Shown here piece after piece: positions 12,553 to 18,071 of a DNA stretch of 18,071 bases (position 1 is the stretch's first letter; each line of letters begins with the position of its first letter). Origin of the DNA: an uncultured bacterium. Lineage in GTDB: Bacteria > Patescibacteriota > Minisyncoccia > Phycocordibacterales > UBA918. The notes beneath the pieces are model-generated. The model was not told where the DNA came from and made no database searches. It was given only the letters and a program-made list of their open reading frames with translations. The translations under genes were made by a program, and so were the position numbers. Location of the stretch: contig CAJXAG010000018.1 of assembly GCA_913050645.1 (NCBI GenBank), forward strand, positions 1-18,071. Reading direction: 5' to 3'.

Positions 12553-13251
12553 ATGAAAAAGCTTTTAGAAAAAGCACTCCTCAGGCCAAACAATAGTTTG
12601 TATTTTTTAACAAGTGATTTTCTTGCGCTTGCAACCATTGTTTCAATCGTTGCGATTGTGCTTGAGACCGTTCCGTCTGTTTCTGGGTATGAGCGCTACT
12701 TTACAATCATTGAGTACACTGCCGTGCTCGTATTTACCCTTGAGTATGCTGCACGTTTGTATGTAATTAAACCAAAACGAAAGTATGTATTTAGTTTCTT
12801 CGGTTTGATTGACCTGCTTTCCATCCTGCCGTCGTTTGTCGGCATTGGTAACTTTACCTTCTTAAAGTCTGCTCGTGCGGTTCGGCTGATTCGGCTCTTG
12901 CGCATGATTCGTCTCGCAAAACTCGCACACTCACACCGAAAAGATCCCGAAGAGACGCTCGGTGTCTTTGCACTTAACGTCACTATTTACATTACACTTT
13001 TGTTGGTAACGCTGTTAGCGATGGGGACGCTCATGTATCTTGCTGAAGAGCAGGTGGGGACGATCATGAGCATCCCTGCCGGTATGTGGTGGTCGTTTAA
13101 GGTGTTTATGGGCGGTATTCCGGTTGATACACCGTTAACTGCTTTTGGTGCTGGGTTATATGTATTTGCCCGGTTTGTAGGGTACTTGCTGCTTGGTGTG
13201 CTTATCGGAGTGATCGGAAATATTTTCCGTGCAGTGCTCTTATCTAAGTAG
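12553..13251 (+). CDS. Voltage-gated-like ion channel with a non-canonical pore
   Basis: This 232-aa membrane protein has the architecture of a six-helix voltage-gated channel subunit: S1 about 20-40, S2 about 50-72, S3 about 80-95, S4 about 106-123, S5 about 138-163, pore loop 173-195, S6 about 198-226. S4 has Arg at 108, 111, 114, 117 and 120, a perfect every-third-residue voltage-sensor pattern. The pore helix begins MWW (178-180) as in potassium channels, but the TVGYGD filter is absent; FMGGIPVDTPLT stands there. Ion selectivity is therefore unknown. TATAAT (12540-12545) ends 7 nt before the ATG, overlapping the holA stop. The stop codon overlaps that of the convergent laccase-domain gene (CTAAGTAG, 13244-13251). 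Confidence 0.85.
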   Translation: MKKLLEKALLRPNNSLYFLTSDFLALATIVSIVAIVLETVPSVSGYERYFTIIEYTAVLVFTLEYAARLYVIKPKRKYVFSFFGLIDLLSILPSFVGIGNFTFLKSARAVRLIRLLRMIRLAKLAHSHRKDPEETLGVFALNVTIYITLLLVTLLAMGTLMYLAEEQVGTIMSIPAGMWWSFKVFMGGIPVDTPLTAFGAGLYVFARFVGYLLLGVLIGVIGNIFRAVLLSK

Positions 13252-13945
13252 AAAGTTTTGCAATGGTTGCAATGCGTCCCTGTGGGGCGTTTTCGTTTTT
13301 ACTTTGGTAATGAGAAAAGTGATCGCGCGATGCGACGGTATCGATTAAGGAGTAGCTGATATTTTTTTCTTGTACCCCCGTCGCTATAAGTTGCGCGTTG
13401 TGTGCAGCGGGTAGGTCGATGTAGATCTTCTTGTCCGTTTTCCCTGCAAAAGCTGCAATTGGAGTGGGGAGTTCTGGCTGCGGCAGCGGGAAGCAATAGG
13501 AGTCTTTATGTATATATGGTCCTACATACACCTCCAAATGTTCCGTGTGTACATTTAAATGCGTATTTAAATAGGTAATTAATTTTGCAGGTAATCCGTC
13601 TGCAATTGTTTGCCGACTAAAATGCGCAAGTGCAAGCGTTTGTGTAACAGGGTCAAAGAGAGTGGTAGGCAAGCAGTCTGCAGTTAGAAGCATGAGTGCG
13701 AGCCCCTTTTCTTGTGTGATGAGAACTTCCGCATCAATCATTCGGTAGGTGTCTGTTTTTGTACCGCGGTTAACCGCGGTAATTGTGTCACTATGGTCGC
13801 ATCGCATGCAGATATGGTCTTCCCAAGCGGTGTTGTTTTCTTGCAGGAAGTTTTTGCGGTTTTGTATGACTGCGTCGGTTTTGTCGAAACGGAGGGACAT
13901 GTTGCCGTGGGTGGTGGTGGAGGTTTGAGAGAGAGGGTTACTCAT
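13244..13945 (-). CDS. Multicopper polyphenol oxidase / purine nucleoside phosphorylase family (YfiH/LACC1) protein
   Basis: Members of this family have been described as laccases and, more recently, as purine nucleosidases/phosphorylases. The 233-aa product keeps the probable metal ligands H51 (CDHSD), C91 (LLTADCLP) and H108 (ALAHFS), and has DAEVLIT and GPYIHKDSYCF. The usual HAGWRG block is changed to HFSRQT, so activity may differ. The start at 13945 is chosen because ATGAGTAA overlaps the end of the upstream HD gene (8-nt overlap), a coupling arrangement; a longer in-frame start at 14008 lies deep inside that gene. It overlaps the channel gene by 8 bp at its 3' end. Confidence 0.85.
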   Translation of the reverse strand: MSNPLSQTSTTTHGNMSLRFDKTDAVIQNRKNFLQENNTAWEDHICMRCDHSDTITAVNRGTKTDTYRMIDAEVLITQEKGLALMLLTADCLPTTLFDPVTQTLALAHFSRQTIADGLPAKLITYLNTHLNVHTEHLEVYVGPYIHKDSYCFPLPQPELPTPIAAFAGKTDKKIYIDLPAAHNAQLIATGVQEKNISYSLIDTVASRDHFSHYQSKNENAPQGRIATIAKLST

Positions 13946-14525
13946 GGAAGAAGAAGTCTTTATTTGCTTCAAGTTTTTTACAGAGTTGTTCCCAGTAGGG
14001 TTGGACATCAGAAGAAAGTGCTATTTTTTCATCTTTATATAACCGAAGATATTCATAACTCATGTCCATTTCCTTCCATATTGACTGTTTTGTCTCCATG
14101 CTAGCGTTTAGTGGGTCAATAAGTTTGTCAGTTGCATACACAAAAATGCTCTCCATATCATTTCGAGCTTCATATGCATGAATAGTTTCAATTAATTCCA
14201 CAAAGTGCGAAAATTTCTCCTCAATTTTCAATAATGCCTGTGCCTCCTTTCCCTTTTTATGTTTCTGGGCTTCAACATCATGCGCTGGTGTATCTCCTGC
14301 GTATGCTTCAATAACATCGTGTGCAAGCGCGTATTTAAATATTTTTTCTTTATTAAGATCTAGGTTGTTTTCTTCAACAATATACCAGCAGACCATGGCA
14401 AGTTCGAAGGTGTGTTCTGCGGTATTTCTTCGTTTTGTTTCGTTAGGAATTCTGGCTACCCGCTCAATATTTTGAACAGCGTGGAGTAGCTGCATGAATG
14501 ACTCAAGATTTTTAAGTTTTGACAT
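13938..14525 (-). CDS. HD-domain phosphohydrolase (YfbR/HDDC2-like 5'-deoxynucleotidase)
   Basis: The 195-aa protein has an HD metal site typical of nucleotide phosphohydrolases: H38 in TAEHTFE, H69-D70 in ALAHDVIEAYAGD, and D133 in YATDKLIDPLN. The start LLHAVQNIERVARIP and the RRNTAEH block resemble YfbR/HDDC2, which remove phosphate from dNMPs; substrate is inferred from the family only. It precedes the laccase-domain gene with an ATGAGTAA overlap, so both may act in purine nucleotide salvage. TACAGT (14532-14537) ends 6 nt before the ATG and no ribosome site is present. Confidence 0.85.
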   Translation of the reverse strand: MSKLKNLESFMQLLHAVQNIERVARIPNETKRRNTAEHTFELAMVCWYIVEENNLDLNKEKIFKYALAHDVIEAYAGDTPAHDVEAQKHKKGKEAQALLKIEEKFSHFVELIETIHAYEARNDMESIFVYATDKLIDPLNASMETKQSIWKEMDMSYEYLRLYKDEKIALSSDVQPYWEQLCKKLEANKDFFFHE

Positions 14526-14694
14526 AGATACACTGTATCAAAAGGTGTACTTATTTAAAGTAGTAGTGAAGGATCTGAGTCCTCACAAGTCACTAACTAT
14601 AATTGTTCACTGCGTTCCAATTCTAGTAAGTGCTCGCGAGCCCGGCTCGCGGTTCGTCATTCTTCCTCACAGCGCTCCGCCTCGGACAAGCGCC

Positions 14695-14716
14695 GCACCT
14701 GTCTCAAGGCAGGTGC
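14695..14716. other. Hairpin in an otherwise empty 190-bp spacer
   Basis: GCACCTG, loop TCTCAAGG, CAGGTGC form a perfect 7-bp stem immediately before the palindromic terminator. The spacer 14538-14717 also has GCGAGCC/GGCTCGC inverted arms (around 14637-14652) and GC-rich text resembling a decayed intergenic repeat. No gene is seen. Confidence 0.45.
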
Positions 14717-14717
14717 T

Positions 14718-14757
14718 AAAGAAAAACACCTATGCGTACGCATAGGTGTTTTTCTTT
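14718..14757. terminator. 40-bp perfect palindrome, terminator of the tRNA-Lys transcript
   Basis: AAAGAAAAACACCTATGCGT is followed at once by its exact reverse complement. Read on the minus strand it comes 7 bp after the tRNA 3' end and finishes in a TTTTTCTTT tract. The outer module CACCTAT/ATAGGTG is shared with the 44-bp palindromes, while the centre (GCGTACGC) differs. Confidence 0.85.
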
Positions 14758-14764
14758 GCGCTTG

Positions 14765-14837
14765 TCCGCCCACTTGGACTCGAACCAAGGACACATGGCT
14801 TAAAAGGCCACTGCTCTACCAGCTGAGCTATAGGCGG
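14765..14837 (-). tRNA. tRNA-Lys (anticodon UUU)
   Basis: The 73-nt gene folds as a standard cloverleaf: acceptor CCGCCTA/TGGGCGG, D arm GCTC..GAGC, anticodon stem GTGGC/GCCAT with loop CTTTTAA giving UUU, and T arm CTTGG TTCGAGT CCAAG. The discriminator is A. CCA is not encoded (the DNA reads ACAAG), so it must be added by a nucleotidyltransferase. The first pair is C-G rather than the usual G-C. Confidence 0.96.
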
Positions 14838-14850
14838 TTCTGTGCGGAGA

Positions 14851-14878
14851 ACTATAGCATGTTATATCGGTAAATCAA
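14851..14878 (-). promoter_or_regulatory. Promoter of tRNA-Lys, overlapping the end of doxX
   Basis: On the minus strand TTGATT (14878-14873) and TATAGT (14856-14851) are 16 bp apart, and transcription would start a few bases before the mature tRNA 5' end at 14837. The -35 box lies inside the last codons of the DoxX-like gene. The same boxes and spacing occur at 3128-3155. Confidence 0.7.
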
Positions 14879-15260
14879 ATGCAAATGCGCCCGCCCCTGT
14901 AATAAAAAGTGAAAGTCCGCAGCCGATTAACAGTACATAGGTCATGCGGCTCGGAAAGGAGTGGTGTTGCCAATGTTTTTTGAAGAAAAGCATTTTGATA
15001 CTCAAAATCACCAGCAGAATTGCACCAAGTTGTGTGTATACACCCAAGAGAATTGAAAGGCCGATACTTAGTTCAGTGCCAATTAGGAGTAGCGTATTCC
15101 AAGTGGAAAAAGGAAACCACGGAAGCGTGAGATCTTGCTTGAGGCGATGGTAGTGTTTTATGTGTACCGTACTCAGATAAAGCATGACTCCACCCACAAA
15201 CAGCCGTAACAGAAAGTAAGCAAGTAGTGCAAGAAATTGAATAGGGAATATATTCAACAT
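14862..15260 (-). CDS. DoxX-family small integral membrane protein
   Basis: This 132-aa protein has four hydrophobic segments (about 5-26, 51-68, 70-85, 103-125) and the DoxX-like pattern: LLRLFVGGVMLYLSTVHIKHY in helix 1, then LLLIGTELSIGLSILLGVYTQLGAILLVIL in helices 2-3. DoxX relatives are linked to quinol or thiosulfate oxidation and oxidative stress, but many members have no known role and the substrate here is unknown. The start at 15260 (MLNIFPIQF) is preferred over an ATG at 15281, because TACACT (15273-15268) ends 7 nt before it. It diverges from the methyltransferase gene with overlapping -10 boxes. Confidence 0.8.
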   Translation of the reverse strand: MLNIFPIQFLALLAYFLLRLFVGGVMLYLSTVHIKHYHRLKQDLTLPWFPFSTWNTLLLIGTELSIGLSILLGVYTQLGAILLVILSIKMLFFKKHWQHHSFPSRMTYVLLIGCGLSLFITGAGAFAFDLPI

Positions 15261-15267
15261 TAAAAGT

Positions 15268-15277
15268 AGTGTATCAT
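15268..15277. promoter_or_regulatory. Overlapping divergent -10 boxes (doxX / trmH-like)
   Basis: On the minus strand TACACT occupies 15273-15268, 7 nt from the doxX ATG. On the plus strand TATCAT occupies 15272-15277, 10 nt from the methyltransferase ATG at 15288. The two boxes share two base pairs, so one stretch of melted DNA could serve both directions, and both mRNAs would be leaderless. Confidence 0.5.
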
Positions 15278-15287
15278 GCATCCGAAT

Positions 15288-15773
15288 ATGCCACAGAAGA
15301 TCGTTATTTTAGATTCAATACGTAGTGCCCATAACGTAGGGTCTATTTTTCGTACCAGTGACGCTGCTGGCGTGCAGAAGATTTATTTATGCGGACCGAC
15401 TCCTGACCCGATTGATCGTTTTGGTCGTCCACAGCCCGAAATTAAAAAGACCTCGCTTGGTGCCAGTGAAAGTGTTCCGTGGGAGCATGTGGGCACTATT
15501 GAAAACCGGGCTACGGAAGAAATACTGCGATTAATCGCAGTATTAAAAATAGAAGGGTATACGGTGGTTGCAGTGGAGCAAGGGGAAGGATCGACTGATC
15601 TGTATGATTTTCAGGCACTAGAAAAGGTGGCGTATATATTGGGTGCTGAAGTTGAGGGGGTGCAGCAAGAACTTATTGATGCTGCAGATGTAACGCTTGA
15701 GTTGCCGATGCAGGGGATGAAGGAGTCATTAAATGTGTCGGTGACAGCGGGTATAGTGCTGTTCCATAAATAA
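15288..15773 (+). CDS. SpoU/TrmH-family RNA 2'-O-methyltransferase
   Basis: SPOUT-class enzymes use S-adenosylmethionine and a trefoil knot to 2'-O-methylate tRNA or rRNA. The 161-aa protein carries motif 1 HNVGSIFRTSDAAG (15-28), motif 2 ILGAEVEGV (117-125) and motif 3 LPMQGMKESLNVSVTAG (139-155), including the catalytic-type Arg22 and Asn149. Only the SPOUT domain is present, with no N-terminal RNA-binding extension, so it resembles short TrmH/TrmL-like forms; the exact target cannot be told. The start at 15288 (MPQKIVILDS) fits the family better than an ATG at 15276. Its TAA stop is the first base triplet of the terminator shared with murE. Confidence 0.9.
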   Translation: MPQKIVILDSIRSAHNVGSIFRTSDAAGVQKIYLCGPTPDPIDRFGRPQPEIKKTSLGASESVPWEHVGTIENRATEEILRLIAVLKIEGYTVVAVEQGEGSTDLYDFQALEKVAYILGAEVEGVQQELIDAADVTLELPMQGMKESLNVSVTAGIVLFHK

Positions 15774-15809
15774 CAAAAGCCCGATGGCGGAGCCATCGGG
15801 CTTTTGTTA
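15771..15809. terminator. Two-way terminator whose ends are the two stop codons
   Basis: TAACAAAAGCCCGATGGC, loop GGA, and GCCATCGGGCTTTTGTTA form an 18-bp perfect stem. The outer three base pairs are the TAA stop of the methyltransferase (15771-15773, plus) and the TAA stop of the murE-like gene (15807-15809, minus). Confidence 0.92.
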
Positions 15810-17093
15810 TTGCAAGAGTGCAAGTTCTTTTTGTACAACTTCTGCGTCACTCCAGGGTTGTCGTGTGTTGTGTGGCCCCATGATGTACGGATCGGTACCT
15901 TTTCCTGTGACGAGCACATAACCACCCTCGGCCGCTTTTTCAATTGCCGTACGGATTGCAAGTCGTCGATCCATGATGATATCGAGTTTTGACTGATCTT
16001 CGATACCTTTGGCCATTTCCTCTACAATCTTTCGCGGATCTTCATCGTATGGATCCTCATTGGTGAGAATCACCTCGTCGCAATATTGTTCAGCAATATG
16101 CGCCATCTCGGGTCGTTTCCAAGTGTCGCGTCCGCCACCGGTGTTGCCAAGCACCCCAACCACCGTCTGATCCTTAAAGGCTTGGTACAGTTTTTCAAGT
16201 GAGTCAGGGGTATGTGCATAGTCAACTACTACGGTTACCTGCTTCTTTCCATCTTTTGGTGCAGTGAAGTGCTCAACGCGTCCTTTTACTGGCGGGAGTG
16301 ATCGTAGCGCACCTTCTATGGTGCGCAATCCAACACCGAGTGCGCGCGTCAGGGTGATGGCAGCAAGGGTGTTATATACATTGAATAATCCAACTAATGG
16401 CACACGAATGGTTACTTCCTCATCTGCATCTTGGAAAATAAGGCCGATACCGTCTTTGTGCAGCGTGTGTAGCTTTAATGATTTAAGGTTGTATGGCAGT
16501 TTTTCTTCTACCTTGATATTGAGGAAATCCTGACCATGTTCGTCGTCAGTGTTTGCAACAATGTATCGTGGCTGCTTTGCTGAGTCTGCAAGCTGTCGCG
16601 CAATCTCAAGTTTCGCCTGTTTGTATTTTTCAAATGAACCATGTGACTCGATGTGTTCGGGGGTAAGGTTGGTGAATACCAATGCATCCATTTGTACAAA
16701 CTTATGGCGGAATTGTTTTGCCCCTTCTGAAGTCATCTCAATAACAGCGTGGGTGCATCCTTCCTCAACGGCATCCCGTAAAAACTTATGTACGAAAAAG
16801 CGTCCCGGCATCGTCATCTTAAAGAGGTTGCGCTCTACCTTTTCACCAATCTTAAATTGAATCGTCGAAAGAGAGGCAACCTTGTTGCCGTCCGCTTCAA
16901 GTATAGTGGTGATCAGCTCGGTGACCGTCGACTTTCCTTTTGTGCCAGTTACTGCAATGACGGTGATTTCTTTCGAGGGGCTTCTATAGATCAAGTTGCC
17001 TAAGTATGCCAAAAGATAATGGTAGGGTGGACGAATTTTTTCCAACACAAAGCGCGGCATAAAGCGCTTAATCCAATATAAAACAGTGTTCAT
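15807..17093 (-). CDS. murE: MurE-like UDP-MurNAc-tripeptide ligase
   Basis: Mur ligases add amino acids to the peptidoglycan stem peptide using ATP; MurE adds the third residue. The 428-aa product has the P-loop VTGTKGKST (48-56), EMTSEGAKQFRH, the FTNLTPEHIESHGS block with the carbamylated-Lys region KYKQAKLEIA, VDYAHTPDSLEK, and GGGRDTWKRPEMA. The N-terminal UDP-binding domain is reduced to about 40 residues (E. coli MurE has 495 aa in total). The DNPR motif that selects diaminopimelate is EDPY here (346-349), so the amino-acid substrate is uncertain. The start at 17093 (MNTVLYWIKRF) is preferred over a GTG at 17120. The start region pairs with its own upstream leader. Confidence 0.88.
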   Translation of the reverse strand: MNTVLYWIKRFMPRFVLEKIRPPYHYLLAYLGNLIYRSPSKEITVIAVTGTKGKSTVTELITTILEADGNKVASLSTIQFKIGEKVERNLFKMTMPGRFFVHKFLRDAVEEGCTHAVIEMTSEGAKQFRHKFVQMDALVFTNLTPEHIESHGSFEKYKQAKLEIARQLADSAKQPRYIVANTDDEHGQDFLNIKVEEKLPYNLKSLKLHTLHKDGIGLIFQDADEEVTIRVPLVGLFNVYNTLAAITLTRALGVGLRTIEGALRSLPPVKGRVEHFTAPKDGKKQVTVVVDYAHTPDSLEKLYQAFKDQTVVGVLGNTGGGRDTWKRPEMAHIAEQYCDEVILTNEDPYDEDPRKIVEEMAKGIEDQSKLDIIMDRRLAIRTAIEKAAEGGYVLVTGKGTDPYIMGPHNTRQPWSDAEVVQKELALLQ

Positions 17094-17295
17094 CCCGTTA
17101 GAGACAGGAAGTGTGTACACAAATGTTACAACACTCCTGAAAGTTAGTTTTTTGTAATACTACGACCATTTTAAAATTAAGTTATCGAATCAGTTTACAC
17201 ATTTCCGATGTTTGTTTAAGTACATCGCTGTCATAAGACTGATACAGTGTTTGATCCAATTATGTGAGACGTAACGTTTTGGTCTCTAACGGGAT
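17092..17295 (-). promoter_or_regulatory. Structured leader of the murE-like gene that can mask its start codon
   Basis: ATCCCGTTAGAGAC on the transcript (17295-17282) is exactly complementary to GTCTCTAACGGGAT at the start site (17105-17092), the latter ending in the AT of the ATG. Between the arms are nested stems: ATCAGT/ACTGAT (17243-17238 with 17194-17189) enclosing CGATGT/ACATCG (17227-17222 with 17211-17206), and CAGGAGTGT/ACACTTCCTG (17139-17131 with 17114-17105, one bulge), which abuts the closing stem. A TATACT -10 box (17311-17306) would start transcription near 17299, so the 5' end and the start codon would lie together. This is consistent with translational control; the ligand or signal is unknown. 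Confidence 0.55.
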
Positions 17296-17352
17296 TCATA
17301 TCTTTAGTATACGACGGAAGCGAGAAATGTGGGACTTGTCGGATGTAGAAAG

Positions 17353-17943
17353 CTATGCTGAACCGAGTGTTTTTAATGCTTCGCGCACTGCTTCATTAGC
17401 ACTTTGAATCTCTGGAGGAAGGTTGTGTACTGCTTTACGTGCATCGCTTTGTGGGTACCCTAGTGCAATCAGTGCATCCACTGCATCTGCTGCAAATGGA
17501 TGTATCTCAAGATCGGTGTCGGCTGTATCAGTGTACGCGCCAGCAAAGTGCTCAAACTTGTCTTTGAGTTCGTTCACTACCTTTTCAGCAGTTTTCTTAC
17601 CAACGCCAGACATTTTAGTCAGATAGCTTGGATCGTCAGACAAGACTGCTTTTTTGATTGTTTCCACATCGCTTTGGGTAAGAATCTGCATAGCGGACTT
17701 TGGTCCAACTTTGTTGATGGTGAGTAAGAGTGTGAAGAGTTCAAGTTCGTCGCGTGAGGTGAAGCCGTAGAGATCTTGTGTCCGCTCAGAAATGGCGTGG
17801 TGTGTGTGGAAAGTGATGTCTTGTTCGAGTACGAAGTGTTCTGGTGTTTTGTTTACATATATATGATATCCAACACCGGACACATCAACAATAACTGCTC
17901 CTTCAGTAATATCAGCAATTTTTCCTTTTATGTGGCGAATCAT
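17353..17943 (-). CDS. ruvA: Holliday junction DNA-binding protein RuvA
   Basis: RuvA tetramers bind the four-way junction and load RuvB. The 196-aa protein shows the N-terminal OB fold (MIRHIKGKIADI..VDVSGVGYHIYV, about 1-62), with the later TQDLYGFTSRDELELF block. Two helix-hairpin-helix motifs follow: TINKVGPKSAMQIL and KMSGVGKKTAEKVV. The C-terminal RuvB-contacting domain ends it (ADAVDALIALGYPQSDARKAV). Length is normal (about 190-205). TATACT (17958-17953) ends 9 nt before the ATG, and there is no Shine-Dalgarno. It lies upstream of the murE-like gene on the same strand and diverges from rpsT. A weak inverted repeat, CAGTA/TACTG (17952-17966), overlaps the -10 box. Confidence 0.96.
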   Translation of the reverse strand: MIRHIKGKIADITEGAVIVDVSGVGYHIYVNKTPEHFVLEQDITFHTHHAISERTQDLYGFTSRDELELFTLLLTINKVGPKSAMQILTQSDVETIKKAVLSDDPSYLTKMSGVGKKTAEKVVNELKDKFEHFAGAYTDTADTDLEIHPFAADAVDALIALGYPQSDARKAVHNLPPEIQSANEAVREALKTLGSA

Positions 17944-17983
17944 AGTTTGTACAGTATAACGTACTGACTATGCTGAGAAGTTA

Positions 17984-18011
17984 TTGCTTTTTTTGGCTGC
18001 TTAGGGTATAG
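17984..18011 (+). promoter_or_regulatory. Promoter of rpsT
   Basis: TTGCTT (17984-17989) and TATAGT (18006-18011) are 16 bp apart. Transcription would start near 18018, giving a leader of about 19 nt that has no clear Shine-Dalgarno sequence. Confidence 0.7.
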
Positions 18012-18036
18012 TTTCGGCCACGTAAAACGTATATAT

Positions 18037-18071
18037 ATGCCAATTACTAAAGGAGCAGAAAAAGCACACCG
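18037..18071 (+). CDS. rpsT: Start of ribosomal protein S20 (cut by the window end)
   Basis: Only the first 11 codons are visible, reading MPITKGAEKAH and then a partial codon. This matches the basic N-terminus of S20, which usually begins with a short M-x-x-x-K-SA-K-x-(A/V) pattern. S20 binds 16S rRNA in the body of the small subunit. A good promoter lies at 17984-18011. The assignment rests on a very short stretch and could be another small basic protein. Confidence 0.6.
   Translation, partial: MPITKGAEKAH

Noticed and set aside
17952..17966. CAGTA/TACTG inverted repeat at ruvA as a member of the TACTATAGTA palindrome family
   Set aside because: Only 5-bp arms, and the ACTATAGT core is absent; easily chance in AT-rich promoter DNA.

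Overview
The window looks like part of a small, streamlined bacterial chromosome, most probably a Candidate Phyla Radiation (Patescibacteria, Parcubacteria-like) organism. This is inference from gene style, because no rRNA is present. Several proteins are short forms: a HolA of 233 aa, a YebC lacking its third domain, a Pol I without a real 3'-5' exonuclease, and a MurE-like ligase with a reduced N-terminus. There is a winged-helix/Cas2-fold protein of the kind common in that group, and genes are packed so tightly that stop codons lie inside terminators. At least a dozen genes have a TAnnnT -10 box only 6-10 nt before the ATG, which points to leaderless mRNAs.

Layout. Positions 1-890 hold no convincing gene. 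Instead there is an array of six related stem-loop units (149-883), each followed by its own terminator-like hairpin, and one of those hairpins is a 44-bp perfect palindrome. Next come a very acidic small protein and ruvC (minus strand), a 36-bp palindrome in the divergent ruvC/Cas2-like spacer, the Cas2-like regulator (plus), a second nearly identical 44-bp palindrome, yebC (minus), a small unknown gene, ruvB (minus) and a small AbrB-type protein (plus) behind another palindrome. Positions 4770-5200 are non-coding and contain an exact 82-bp direct repeat and a degenerate dispersed repeat. Positions 5203-5561 carry the best non-coding RNA candidate: a consensus extended -10 promoter, about 325 nt with no ATG but many stems, then a strong terminator.

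From 5589 on: a PilB/GspE ATPase (minus); a lipoprotein; tsaE and polA, which overlap; a lone response regulator (minus); an unusual inverted-repeat and hairpin region leading to holA; a voltage-gated-like channel without the TVGYGD filter; a laccase-domain protein and an HD phosphohydrolase (overlapping, minus); tRNA-Lys(UUU) and a DoxX-like membrane protein (minus). An SpoU/TrmH methyltransferase diverges from doxX over a shared promoter. Then come a MurE-like ligase with a structured leader (minus), ruvA (minus) and the start of rpsT.

Functionally the window is housekeeping: Holliday-junction processing (RuvA, RuvB, RuvC), replication and repair (PolA, HolA), tRNA modification (TsaE, SpoU methylase), cell wall (MurE-like) and pilus or secretion energy (PilB/GspE). 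The novel-looking content is non-coding: the palindrome family, the hairpin array at the left end, the ncRNA at about 5237-5561 and the murE leader.
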